From Setomelanomma holmii (taxonomy: Eukaryota; Ascomycota; Dothideomycetes; Pleosporales; Phaeosphaeriaceae): a stretch of DNA of 64,000 bases. Below the pieces are notes generated by a model, which saw only the letters and a program-made list of their open reading frames with translations, did no database searches and had not been told where the DNA came from. Numbering within the stretch: the first letter of the stretch is position 1; each line of letters starts with the position of its first letter. Of this stretch, positions 32,692-43,583 are shown one piece after another. The stretch covers positions 1 to 64,000 of the forward strand of contig ML978293.1 in NCBI GenBank assembly GCA_010015745.1, written 5' to 3'. The position numbers and the translations under genes are program-made.

Positions 32692-33403
32692 TAAGTCGCT
32701 CCAGCTGCAGCACCCTAACGAATCACGAAGACGTGGACCATGGCATGAGATGAACTGGCGTTTGGGCTTGTCTAGACTACTTCGCGAATTGAATGAAGAC
32801 TCATAATTCCCACAGTTTCGTAATCCGTCGCATCGCAGTCTGGAGAACATCGTCACTACGCTACGCCCCCGTCAACACGGCGGAAACTGTATGAGACATG
32901 GACCTTGCCGACACCCGAAAGTTATAGCGGGGGACAAGCCTCGTCTCGCCGGCGCGCTTGGTCATGCTTGGCATGCGGCTGAGCTGGGCGCGGCACCAGC
33001 GAAGCGAGCGCGAGAGGCGTTCGTGGTAGTAAGCTTGGACACCAAAAGCACCATCAAGAGCATGACGATACAAGTCGAGTTGGAGGCCACGGGTAGCAAG
33101 AGGTCCTCACACATCTCGCCATCAAGATACCCTTCAAGTACTATACCATACCTACATTAGGAACATTAATCACCAGCGCGCTGAGTTGGGATCCATTCAA
33201 ACATTCGATCTCAGGTCCTGCGCACTTTCAGGAAGAAGACTTCACTTCAGGGGTCCACGAATCAATTGACGACAATCTCGGAAGCTGCAGATAGATGGAT
33301 GCTCTTCCAGCTTTGGAACCAAATTTGATACGGTACCATCTCACCTGGGCATAATCGTTACTCGAAAAGTCCCTTTCCCAAATCAACACTTTCTGTCCTC
33401 ATT
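32692..33403. other. Intergenic region
   Basis: About 710 bp between the cutinase-family gene and the first UstYa-type gene, which converge. Searched for a secreted precursor peptide with repeated cores and KR sites; none found. Short frames only. Confidence 0.5.
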
Positions 33404-34513
33404 CTACAGTATCCCCATCCCCTCCCCCGCCCTCCACTTCGCACTCCACTCTCTCAAGCCCTCAAAATCCCGACACACCCTTGTCCCTCCCCATCCAGGC
33501 GCTTCCTGTGTGATCTCCCCTTCCTCGTTCTTCTTCTCGATGACGTCTTCGAGATTGCTGTCTGCGGCACATTGCAGGGCTTGGCGCAGGTAGTCGAAGC
33601 AGTGGGCTATGTGTGTTGGGTGGAGGTGCGAGGGGTTGTTGAGACTGTTTTCGATCCAGGGGTTTTCGACGAAGGCGCCGGTACTGGGGCGGTCGTGGGT
33701 GTGTGGTGACGATGCGGAATTATGGCTGCGTGCTTTGCCCAGCAAGTAGTGTGAGGTGAAGTATGCGGTCCGTATACCGTGCTGTGTCTCGTCAGACTTG
33801 CTCTTTAACCTACCCACCGTCTCCAAATCCCAATCTTCCTCCAAACATTCCCTCCACTTTCCGTTGGCCCAATGTTCTGACACATCTACACTCCCACACT
33901 TACCAAACAATGCAACTCATGGAACACGCTCACACTCTTCATTCTCGCCCCCTCCTCTTTCGGCGCAAGCCTCGGATGCGTCACAAACCCTCTTCCTTCT
34001 GGAATCAGCCCGGCCCAAGCAGCTTCAGTGAGCGCGCTGGGTTCATCGCTGAAGGTGGTGTTGGGTTGCCAGGATGTTGGGATGAGATGTGTGGCGGTGG
34101 TGTGGCCGTAGGGAGCTGTGGGGTTGTTAGATTGGGGAGAGGTTGGTAGGGCAGGAGAGGGAAGCGGGAGTCGGGAGGAGATTGAGGTCGTGAATGGGGT
34201 GTGACGAGAGCAGACGGGGAAGGAGCGAAGTACCCATATATCCATCAATCTCGTACTCGAGCCTCATGAACTGCCCACCAAGCGCTCCTAAGAGCAAGCA
34301 CAGGATCGCGACTAGGCTGTAGCAGACCGCATGGCCGAAGCGACATTTTCGCTGTCGTAGCTGAAATCCATCATGATCCTTTTCGAGAAATGCGTCATCT
34401 TCGCCTCTATGCGCGGAGCTAGATTGCGGCGAGTCGACATACTCATCATCTTCAGGCTGCGTGAGACGGTATGGAATCGTAGATTTAGCCTCAAGTAAAT
34501 TCGAAAACGCCAT
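33404..34513 (-). CDS. UstYa/DUF3328-family oxidase, copy 1
   Basis: Exons 34234-34513, 33904-34115 and 33404-33781 join across introns of 118 and 122 nt (GTACTT...CAG, GTAAGT...CAG) to give 289 residues. A 60-residue cytosolic N-terminus precedes one membrane helix (about 62-80). The two family motifs HxxHC are present: HELHC at 159-163 and HIAHC at 220-224, followed by CAADSNLED. UstYa proteins in the ustiloxin, cyclochlorotine and related pathways carry out oxidative cyclisation or chlorination of peptide side chains. The first ATG (34513) is followed by the normal N-terminal length. A similar gene lies 0.7 kb upstream on the same strand. Confidence 0.88.
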
Positions 34514-35213
34514 CTTCAATTGTGTGTTTCTCGCGCTCCAGAACCAAAGTCGAGAAAAGAGCTTGCAAGGTCGAAAGCGAAGATGAGAAGTACCTAAGCC
34601 TCGGGCACCGACCCGGTGATGTGCGAAAACCCTTCCTCTTACACCCCCTTCCTTCCCATGTACTCTAGTGCTATTGTGCCGGTATACTCATGTCTTTTCC
34701 TCATGCCCAAAGCGACTCTTTCAAAACGGCACGTTTCAAGCCACCTTCACTTCATTCTGCTCTTGAACCAATAGGCATGGCTATGTTGCGGTGCCCGACG
34801 AGTACTACGCCGCTTATTACACGAGAGCGAGCGGGGTTCCGCGCCACCAAGTTCCGGTCATGGTGTATTTGTGGTTGAGGTGGTGTCAAGCTTTGTATTC
34901 AGATCCCGATTGGGAAAAGCCCTATGAAGTGCCAAGTCACGTGCCGCATGCCGAGACAAAGGCCCGTCCGTAGCCTTGCGGGCCAATTTAGGCTAACTAT
35001 CTCCTTTGGATGTGTGATCCGTTAATTCGGCGAAGATTTGACGTGGTGTCGATTTCAAGGACTTATTGGTATCCCGACTGTACTCATATGACAGAACAAC
35101 TCGAATAGTTTTTCAACTTAGAACACACTTCCACATCCAACCAAAAAGATCATTCACCCCCCTGCAGCTTTCGTCAAGTAACCAAAGGTTATTCAGATTT
35201 GCCATTCCCAATT
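34514..35213. other. Intergenic region between the UstYa-type genes
   Basis: About 700 bp. A plus-strand frame at 34791-34973 reads like protein (VPDEYYAAYYTRASG, then a WLRWCQALYSDPDWEKPY stretch) but has no ATG of its own and no upstream exon I can join. It may be a relic. No precursor-peptide gene found. Confidence 0.4.
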
Positions 35214-36086
35214 TCATCCAACGATCCCACTCCCATTCCCAGCCTTCCACTTTTCAGCCCACTCCTTCACCTCCTCCCAATCCCTACACACCCTCTCCTT
35301 CCCCCACGGCGCCGTCTCCCTCCCTCCTGGATTCTCAATCGTATCCTCCAGATTCGTATCTGCCGCACACATAACCGCCTGCCTGAGGTACTCAAAACAA
35401 TGCTCGATGTGATGTATGCCCAGTTCATGCTCGCTCATATTGTCCAGATACGTGTTCACGTCGTACTTGTATCCTGGATTGAGCTTGGCGTTGGCCTTGT
35501 TGAGCAAATTGACTTGAGCGAAATACGCGGTGCGTAGGCCGTATAGACAGTGTAGTTGGTGGAAGTCGGAAATTGCTTTTCGTTCGTTCGACGTGAGCGT
35601 AGGGTGGGTGACGAAGCCGCGCCCCGCGGGCATCAATGCGTCCCAGAGCGCGGCGTTGGCTTGCGATGGCAGGGTGGTGAAGGTTGTATTGAGCGTCCAG
35701 GTACGCTGGATGTTCCGTGTGGGATGGGCATATGGTGCTATGGCTGTCAAAGTTGGTCTCAAATTTGACCTGGCGCTCTGAGATGAGACGTACGTAGGTA
35801 TCCATCAACATCATGTTCGACGCGCAACAGTTGGCCGCCGATGAGATCGAGAAGCAGACTGACGACGGCGATAATGATGTTGCACCCATGCTGACGCGGA
35901 AAAGGTGCGCCGTGGGCGAAGTTGAGCATGTGAAGCGTAGTAATCGTGCTCGTCACTCGGAGCTCGAGTCGATGGGCCTTCGCCGTTGTCACTGTGGTCT
36001 TCTGCGAATTCCTTGTCGGCCATCATTCGATGGTATGGGAACTGTTGACGCTTGAATGAGTTCCATGTCTGCGTCATGAGGATCAT
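35214..36086 (-). CDS. UstYa/DUF3328-family oxidase, copy 2, probable frameshift
   Basis: The C-terminal exon (35214-35743) has both family motifs, HQLHC and HIEHC, and CAADTNLED. A 50-nt intron (35744-35793, GTACGT...CAG) joins it to a frame with the membrane helix CNIIIAVVSLLLDLIGG and DVDGYL. The cytosolic N-terminus before it (from ATGs at 36086 or 36077) lies in another phase; the two meet around 35893-35900 without usable splice sites, so one extra base seems present. If not an error, translation would have to start at a later ATG, with a 10-20 residue leader. Relationship to copy 1 is clear from motif spacing. The second HxxHC and cysteine context are intact, so the enzyme part itself is not damaged. 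Confidence 0.78.
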
Positions 36087-36514
36087 CTGAATAGCGAGCA
36101 AGATTGAGTATATGAGATCCCTATGAAGTCGTGAGCAGACAGAGCAGTCTTTCCCGGATTTGACTTAGGCAAGATGATTGTGAGGTTTCGAGGTGGTGTG
36201 GCGTCACAAAAGGCCTATTCAGAACCACAATGGGAAAGCGCCACGACGAAATGTAAGTTAAACAGCGGAACCTAAATCTGTTCCAGATCGCCTGTTTGCA
36301 TGGAGACACGCGTAGAAAGGGCAAGGGTGGACAATGAACGTGTGGGGATTTCTTCATTAGGCTGGTTGGCGATCTGCGAGCCAATAGGACGTGATCTTCT
36401 AGGCCAACCAATGCTATCGCTGTAGGGTATCATTCATTTTGTCGTTGTCGTGAAATTAAGGTATAGGCTAATCCATTGTACCTCCTGTCGCCGTGTCCTG
36501 GGACAATCGACCGT
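36087..36514. other. Intergenic region
   Basis: About 430 bp upstream of UstYa copy 2 and downstream of the small membrane-protein gene. No feature supported. Confidence 0.45.
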
Positions 36515-36881
36515 TTAGTTCAGCTTCTTGTTGCCGACCTGGACGGGGCGGCCTTGGCTGCGCTGGTACTGAAGGAAGCCGAAAAAGGCAGCAGCCAGAA
36601 CGGCGAGCATGATGACATTGCCTGCAGTCCATTAGCTCTGCCATACATAATGTAAAGCCAGTTCCAATCTGCGACTTACCAACAAGGAAGGAGACGATGC
36701 CACCAGCGAGATCCACAAGACCCTTGAAGAAGTTGATGACTAGACCAACGATTTCGGTCGCGAATTTGGCGGCGAACTGGAACGTGTTTTGGACGAGATG
36801 GCCAGCAGTGGTGAAGAACGACCAGATGAGCTCGACGAAGGAACTGACCAAGTCGGAGAGAGCGTGGACGATGGAAGACAT
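36515..36881 (-). CDS. Small hydrophobic membrane protein
   Basis: Exons 36680-36881 and 36515-36621 join across a 58-nt intron (GTAAGT...CAG) to give 102 residues. The first two thirds are amphipathic helices rich in F, V and L (HALSDLVSSFVELIWSFF, then FATEIVGLVINFFKGLV). A second membrane segment (VIMLAVLAAAFFGFLQY) is followed by a basic tail. I have seen proteins of this kind in many ascomycetes but no function is established. The splice sites and conserved reading frame make it a convincing gene. It lies beside the UstYa pair but nothing shows that it works with it. Confidence 0.78.
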
Positions 36882-37610
36882 GCTGGATGTGATTGATGCG
36901 GTTGAGTCAAAGGAATGGGCTCTGAAAGTTGGGTAGTGTGAGGATAGTTCAACGTGGCTGTTGGTTGTTTGCGACTGTTTGCGACAACAGCGCCTGCCTT
37001 TACACACATTTATGAGCGCCCCAGGTTGCCCTGGTATGACGCTACATCTACGCCATGCGCGACCATTCCTGTTTCCACCACCAGCTTCCTTAACCTTACC
37101 GGTGATCTGTCGCTCGTGTGGAGGTGGCTGGTTGGATGGCGGCAGAATGCAGCGCTTTGTTTGGCTGAAGCTGTGACGTCAATTGTGTAACTTGGTCTTC
37201 CACCGGATGATTGCGCTATCCCCAGCCCTGCTTAGAGGCCCAGGCATAATGGACCGAGATTCTAGAAAATCTGTGTAGACTAGGCAGCCCCTCGCCTGGC
37301 GTTTAACATAGATGAAGACGAATATGAGAGGCTGGTGTCGGCGCGGTAGACGTTCGACATGATGACCAGTGCAGTCGCCTTATCAGCGTAGTCGAAGTCG
37401 TATGCGACCCTGCTCTGTACCCAATGATTACACCGTCAGCAATACGGAGAGAGGGACAGCAGGCTCATGCGACGAACGGACAGGCTGAGGTGGGCTGTTG
37501 TGTAGGGTAGGAGTTGCAGCTGTGGTAGCTGTGACGTTACGTCATGGCGAGCCTCGGCCTTGGGCGGTTTCGTCCCGCGACTGGCGTCTAACCGTCCCGC
37601 AATCACCACC
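36882..37610. other. Divergent intergenic region
   Basis: About 730 bp between the small membrane-protein gene and the GH16 gene. No coding feature supported. Confidence 0.5.
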
Positions 37611-38822
37611 ATGTCCGGCCCATTCGACAAGCTCTTCGCGAAGGGCAAGACTAAGCTGAAGGAGTATACAGACTCGCGGCCTTCACATCAGCAGCAAGGC
37701 TACCCGGGCCAGCAGCCTCCGCAAGGCTACCCACCTCAAGGCCAATCGCAGTATACTGGCCAGCCATGTCCTCCACAGCAGTATCCGCCGCAAAACCAGT
37801 ATCAGCAGCAACCTCTCCAGAACCAGCCATGGGGCGCTCCGCAGCAGCAATGGGGTCCGCCTTCCCCTCAGCAACAGCAATGGGGCCCACCGCCGCCCCA
37901 GCAGCAGCAGCAGCAATCCTTTGGACCTCCGCCAATACCGCAGGCTAGCAAGCCTCAGTCGCCCGGACTGCAACCACAGGGCCCTCCACCAATTCCCCAG
38001 AACCGACCAGACTCGGCGCAGCCTCCACCGCCGCAAAACATCCCGCCTCCGCAGGGGGAGAAGGTGTACTGGAAGCCATCGTTCGATCGTGCGACGCCTA
38101 TAACACACAACTTCAGATACGAAATCGGCGACCATGGCTGGGGCAACAACGAGAAGCAGATGTACTGCGACAACCCCGCCAATTCATTCCATCACGACAA
38201 TCGTCTCATCATACGCGGTCTCGTGCAAGGTGGCAGCTATACCTCCGCGCGTCTGACCTCGCACCAGACGTTATCGCGGCCGCGTGGCTACCTCACTGCG
38301 ACAATCCTCCCGCCTGTCGCCGAAGGGATCTGGCCTGCATACTGGCTGTTGCCCAAGGACCCGTTCCAGTGGCCAAATGACGGCGAGGTCGACATATTCG
38401 AGAGCTGGAATGGGGACTGCGTCAACCATTCGTGTCTGCATTGGGGTCACTACAACGGCGAAGACCACGACAAGCATCGCGTCATCGAGACGCATTTGCA
38501 GGACATGCCGCGACAACCGCACACGTTTGGATTCGCGTGGATTGAAGAGGACGGAATACCGAATTGGCGAGGCAGAATGATTTGGTACATTGACGGCAGG
38601 CCGGTCATGAAGGGGAACATTCCGCCGGGGACGAGAAGGATGGAAGAGTATAGAATCCTGCTGAATATTGCCATGGGCGGCAATGTCTGCCAAGGCAAAC
38701 TGCCAAAGGATGGGTACTACGATATGGTGGTTAGTGAGGTGAAGATGTGCGAAGAGCCTGTGGGTGGTTGGCATGCATTCGAACGCGACTGGGGTTTTGC
38801 GTCCGAAGGCAAGACGATGTGA
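37611..38822 (+). CDS. GH16-family protein with Q/P-rich N-terminus
   Basis: A single-exon protein of 403 residues from the ATG at 37611. Residues 25-150 are low complexity, rich in Gln, Pro, Gly and Tyr (QQGYPGQQPPQGYPPQG-type repeats). The GH16 domain follows from about 150: GIWPAYWLLP, then the catalytic ExDxxE motif with E259, D261 and E264 (GEVDIFES), and the WYIDGRPV and LLNIAMGGN blocks of beta-1,3(4)-glucanases. No signal peptide is visible, so unlike most GH16 enzymes it may be cytosolic or leave by an unusual route. Fungal relatives with such N-termini exist and are uncharacterised. Expected activity is on beta-1,3-glucan. Confidence 0.9.
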   Translation: MSGPFDKLFAKGKTKLKEYTDSRPSHQQQGYPGQQPPQGYPPQGQSQYTGQPCPPQQYPPQNQYQQQPLQNQPWGAPQQQWGPPSPQQQQWGPPPPQQQQQQSFGPPPIPQASKPQSPGLQPQGPPPIPQNRPDSAQPPPPQNIPPPQGEKVYWKPSFDRATPITHNFRYEIGDHGWGNNEKQMYCDNPANSFHHDNRLIIRGLVQGGSYTSARLTSHQTLSRPRGYLTATILPPVAEGIWPAYWLLPKDPFQWPNDGEVDIFESWNGDCVNHSCLHWGHYNGEDHDKHRVIETHLQDMPRQPHTFGFAWIEEDGIPNWRGRMIWYIDGRPVMKGNIPPGTRRMEEYRILLNIAMGGNVCQGKLPKDGYYDMVVSEVKMCEEPVGGWHAFERDWGFASEGKTM

Positions 38823-38930
38823 CGACTGGACGATTAAATGACATAATCGCAGTATACTGCGAGTACGACTTTCCCTGCTGGACGAAGCCAACCTATCACC
38901 ATTCATCCAATTAAGAGCTATTCCAAAACA

Positions 38931-40199
38931 TTATTCACTTCCGCCACATCTTAGATTCACGAAATCTTCGGTTCTAACTACCACCTCTTCCGCATCATCT
39001 CCAATTCCCCCCCCCCCCCCCCCCCCCCCCCCCAGCACCTCCTGAACATCAGCAAACTGCAACTCCGCCATCGTCTCATCCCATAATCGTTCCGTACACT
39101 TCCTTCCCTCATCGGTGTACATTACCTTCGGAAACCTGTGCACCATAGTCAGCCGATTTCCTACCCAGCATCATATTTCATAATACATCCAAGCAGAGCA
39201 GTACGAACTTACCCACAAACCTCCCAAAACATAACAAATCCCCCATGGCTCTCCTCCCCCTTCACACCACATGCATCAACGTATGTCCACGCAGCTTGTT
39301 CCGGCGTCCGAGCAGACAATTTCTTCATCACGCGCATGACCAGCGCGCCAGAGCCGCTGAAGTTCCCGTGCAGATTTGTGTCAGCAGTCAGACCGGGCTC
39401 GACGGTGTTGATGATTACGCGGGTGGAGGGGATACGAGTGCTGAGGGTGTGCACGAGCATCATAATCAGGAGCTTGGAGGTTGCGTAGCGTTCGCCGGCG
39501 GCGGTGAAGCCTGTGAATGGGATGTCTGCGTGGGACTGTGTCAGGATTGAGGCCACCAGGAAGGAAGTTGTGGTTAGTTAAAGAACGGGTATTATAGAAC
39601 GTACCAAAGCTAGGTAACAATGGATCAGCCGAAATCTGCGGAAACGATGCGAAGGGCGCGGTGCCACTGCCGACGATGGTGAGACGGCCAGGTGCGGCGA
39701 ATGGGTCCTTGAGTGAGGGTGCGAGGATGGGGAGCAAGAGAATGCTAAGAAAGGCGGTGCTGAGGTAGTTTACTTGAATCGTCTCTTCGTGTCCGGTTGA
39801 CTCGTTGATTTTCGAAGTAGATGATCCGCCTATTCCCGCATTGAGAATCGCAATGTCGAGTTTCGGTAATGTGTTGCAGCGCTGTGCGAAAGCTTGAATC
39901 GAGGCGTAAGATAGCATGTCGAGTTCCCAGACTGAGAACTTGACGCTGGGATACTGCGCACGCAGTAGCCCGGCGGCGGCTTTGCCCTTAGCTGTGGTAC
40001 GAACGGCGAGAATGAGGTGAGATATGTTCAGGGCAGACAGTATTTTGGCACACGCGAAGCCGATGCCACTGTTGCTGCCGGTGATGAGGCAGGTTTTGCC
40101 TGTTAGATCGGGGCGAGGTTGTTTATTTTGGACTTTTATGCCTTGGATGCCGACTTTGAAAAGTGAGTCTGAAGATGGCGGAAGGGCCATGGATGCCAT
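38931..40199 (-). CDS. Short-chain dehydrogenase/reductase with a polyglycine run
   Basis: Exons 39605-40199, 39213-39525 and 38931-39135 join across introns of 79 and 77 nt (GTACGT...CAG, GTAAGT...CAG) to give 370 residues. The Rossmann motif is TGSNSGIG (40-47); NAGIG and the catalytic YATSK (212-216) follow. The last exon contains nine glycines encoded by an unbroken run of C on the plus strand (39007-39033), just before an acidic tail. The catalytic part resembles retinol-dehydrogenase-like SDRs often found in secondary metabolism; substrate unknown. Length variation of the C run would shift the last 25 codons but not touch the active site. Confidence 0.85.
39007..39033 (+). repeat. Mononucleotide run of 27 C
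   Basis: Twenty-seven C residues in a row inside the last exon of the SDR gene (read as G on the coding strand). Such long runs are unstable in replication and are also hard to sequence correctly, so the exact number is uncertain. Confidence 0.95.
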
Positions 40200-40846
40200 G
40201 GTTGGTCGTTCTTGGAGGTAGACAAGTATGATGGCTGGAGATATCGTGCTGCTGAGGAAGAAACTCGTTTGCGGATCTTGAAGACCGAATCCCAAGATCT
40301 ACTGTAGGTCGAGGAAAATGATCAAGAAGTCAGTCTAGGTTCTAGATAGTGCACAAAACCATAAATGGGGTGTGCGAACCCGTGTTTAAATCTGAGTAAA
40401 TCGATGTTCTATTTTCAAGAGCGAAAATAGACTTCTTGTACTTGAGGATGAACGAATACATGATGAGCTCTCGGACAATACGCGGCGATTGTGTGATGTT
40501 GACCACCTAGGGAGGCGACGATGTGGTCGAGCCGACTTGTAGGCGATTCATGGTTCCAGACGGGCCTTTCCTAATCGGGCCAGCAATGTGGTCGTTCTTC
40601 CGGATGAAGTCCGTGCGTCTGGCTGACCGATCTCCACCGCGCCGAATGTCTGCTTCACAGCTCATCACTGCGCCTCTTTGACCATCATCTTATGCTTCTT
40701 AGTGCGATCACCGGACATGCATAGTGGGCAGTGATGTGCCTCACCCGGCCGAACTTTGCACCGCACGTTGCGTTCTTGGCTGAAAGTGGACAACAATCAT
40801 TTCATCGCCCTTCGCCATCGTATTCCCACAAAGCACTTGCACAAAC
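40200..40846. other. Divergent intergenic region
   Basis: About 650 bp between the SDR gene and the regulator-like gene. No coding feature supported. Confidence 0.5.
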
Positions 40847-42347
40847 ATGACTACCACTTTCGAGTTTGTGGCTCTCCATCCTCCGGCTGGGTTGAAGCCC
40901 GGCAAAGACACGCTAATCAGAAGCCGATGTATGCAGGGCAAGAACAAGCGCCTAAATTCACGCCGGTCCAAGAAGGAAGAGTCGAAGAAAAGGGTTCCCG
41001 ACGACCTTATACCGGAGCGTGGGAAGCCTGATAGCTCACTTGCGCTATCCAAGTCATTAAATGACTTCTCTATCGTCCGCTTTGCAGAGTGCGACATTGA
41101 CGCTGAAGCTCGGAGCCTTCTCCTCAAAGCTTTCACATACAATGTCGCCAACCCGTCAACGACACCTCTTGATCGCTGCGTTGATTTCGATACGTTTGAG
41201 AACGTCAGTTTTCAGTGGTTTTTCTTGGATGCTGCGTTCCTCCATTCTGTTCTTTTCGCCACCTACGCCGTCGATGACTTGATCTCGCCTGACTGGAATG
41301 GCCAGCCTAGAGAGAAAACCCTCTTTCATCTCCGAAAGACCCTGAAATTGCTTAGTCAGAAGGTTGCTGCACCAGGGGCACATAAAGATGAAGCTTCGCT
41401 CAACATCGTCGTGCAACTTGGCTTAGTCGCAGCCTGCTTCGGTGATTGGTGTGCTGCAATTGCACACCTTACTGGTCTGCACAAGATCATATCCCTGAGG
41501 GGTGGTCGAGACTTCTTACGTACACGCCCAAAACTGCACTTCAAGATAGATCGGTAAGTCCAGTGCATGTTAGGCTGGTGCAGATGCTAACCAACTTCGC
41601 AGCCTTGATTTGGCCTACTCGCTGAGTTCAGGCCAGAAGCCATTTTTCCAAGATGCGGCTACCTCATGGCAACTAAACGTGAGCCCCGAACCTTCAGATA
41701 CTAAACAGTATCATGCGCCCCTGGAGTGGGACCATCGACTGCGTTCTGTTCTTCAAGAATTTCAACGACTTGCATCGACTGTCAATCGCTACATGCAAAC
41801 ACACGATCGGTATAATGCAAAGTGTTTCCAAGACGTTTTAAGCTCCCTGCAGTCGAGGCTGATGTGCCTCGAAGGTGCACTCCTGTCCATCGACCAAGAG
41901 CTTGCACGTCTAGCATTGTTAGCTTTCTTGGCCACGACTTTCAGGGTGCCAGGAAGGAAGATGCCATATGGTTGGCTTGCTGACAGAATCGCGACCACAT
42001 ACACATCCGTCAACACTTCCGCTACTACACTGGACTTCGTATTCCACCTGTGGGTTCTGGCCATTGCAGCAATCTCTGTGACCGACTCGGCGGAATTATG
42101 GCTACAACAAGCTTGGAAATTCCACACATCACGAATGGACTGGCACGAGGTGAAGAGACATTTGATGAGCGTTATGTGGATCGAATGTATACACGATGCG
42201 CCGGGCGAGACTTTGCACTGCAAGATTTTGGATGCCGCACTGAGCGAAACACCTGTAGTGGCTATGACAATGCATGCCACGTTCGAGACTCAAGGTTGGT
42301 ATGAACCGCACAGATGTGTGACCTGCGACAGGTCTGACCGTGGATAA
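40847..42347 (+). CDS. Fungal transcription-factor-like protein without zinc cluster
   Basis: Exons 40847-41553 and 41603-42347 join across a 49-nt intron (GTAAGT...CAG) to give 483 residues. The N-terminus is short and basic (GKNKRLNSRRSKKEESKKR), with no Zn2Cys6 cysteines. The rest has the look of the fungal-specific regulatory domain (Fungal_trans_2 type): FQWFFLDAAFLHSVLFATYA, a helix pair with HLRKTLKLLSQKV, HLTGLHKIISLRGG, and a late FVFHLWVLAIAAI helix. Many dothideomycetes have such orphan proteins near secondary-metabolism genes. A regulatory role is inference only. Starts at the first ATG before the conserved part. Confidence 0.75.
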
Positions 42348-43583
42348 ATTACCTTCCTCCCATCGGATCATCTACGCCCAATTGCGGGCACACCAAAATG
42401 TATCTTCGAAGCAACTGCATCACCCTCATAAACCCTAACATTACACTGGACAACAAGCAAAACCATAAGATCTTCACTCTGACTCATAGTCTAACTCCGC
42501 CGCTGAAGGCCAATCCCAATCTGACGCTTCAGATCCGCATTCCGACTCAGAACTTGTTTCATCCAACTCCTGGCTTGATACGTCCGACGAAGCCGTGGCG
42601 CTGACAACCCACTTTCGCTCATGTGGTGCTTCGTGCCGGCCCCATCTATAGTACGCAGGACTCATCTGACTCCGTGCCAAACTACAAGACCTCCTCATCT
42701 ATATCAAAACCTTCTACTCGTACGCAGTTGCTGGGACAAGCGAGCATGTAGGAGGCAAGCTCACTGTCCAGCTACCGCTTCCGACTCAGGATTCCGTTGA
42801 CCTCACATGACTTAGGGGTTAGGGTTACCGAGTCTCGAGGTCGGGTTCGAGTCGTCTTCACAGCAGCACTCGGAATATAGCGAGCGACATGAACGCGCTC
42901 TTCCACTCCTCGAATCTGGATAAACATTATACCCAGTGCCGCTACCTGCTTTCGCGCAACCACACGGATACCGATCGCAACATCGGAAACAATCCACACA
43001 TTGCGCGTATTCTGCTACACTTCACTCACTCCCTCGAGATGATCCACGGCCAGATACGATTGAGATTCGCCCTGAACTGAAACTTCTTCTCAAGGAAGAA
43101 GAGGCCCAGACGTGGATGCATGATGTATGTGCAGAGTCTGTCTGTGGTGCTATTTGCAAGCCTCGGACACGGCTTCTGCTCATCAGGGTATGGTGTTGTT
43201 TCTGGTGCGAGCGATGCATCAGAAGAAAGCTTAGAGTAAATTGCCAGTCATGTCAGATCGCGAGAAGTCAAGAAGTTGTGGAAGGTCAGCTTTGGGTCGA
43301 TGATGAGACAGAGGAGAAGGGTGGGTCGAAGTGATTGTACACTCTACAAGACACCCAATAGCTGTCCTGGGCACCTGTCGTTCCGACACGCAGAACTAAG
43401 TGCCCATTTGATGACGGGGCTGCACGTTCTTAGTATCAACCCGACTGTGCTTGCGCATGGACTTTTATATTCCTGTGTGGGGAGTATTGCGACCCCACAT
43501 CATCCTTGCCCCAATTTTCGCGCAAGTTCGCGCTTAATCGCGTCCTTCACTACATTATATCTACAATAACCATAGCCTCCTGA
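42348..43583. other. Intergenic region with possible gene remnants
   Basis: A 74-codon minus-strand ATG frame at 42474-42698 ends in a Ser/Glu/Asp-rich tail. On the plus strand an open stretch at 42918-43334 reads as protein with a Cys-rich C-terminus (VCGAICK, then CCFWCERC and CQSC) but has a stop just upstream and no ATG. These could be parts of one broken gene. At 42811-42825 there is TTAGGGGTTAGGGTT, resembling two telomere units. Confidence 0.4.

Noticed and set aside
42840..42860. GGTTCGAGTC-like word suggesting a tRNA T-arm
   Set aside because: The flanking bases do not pair into a T-stem and no matching acceptor, D or anticodon arms are present.
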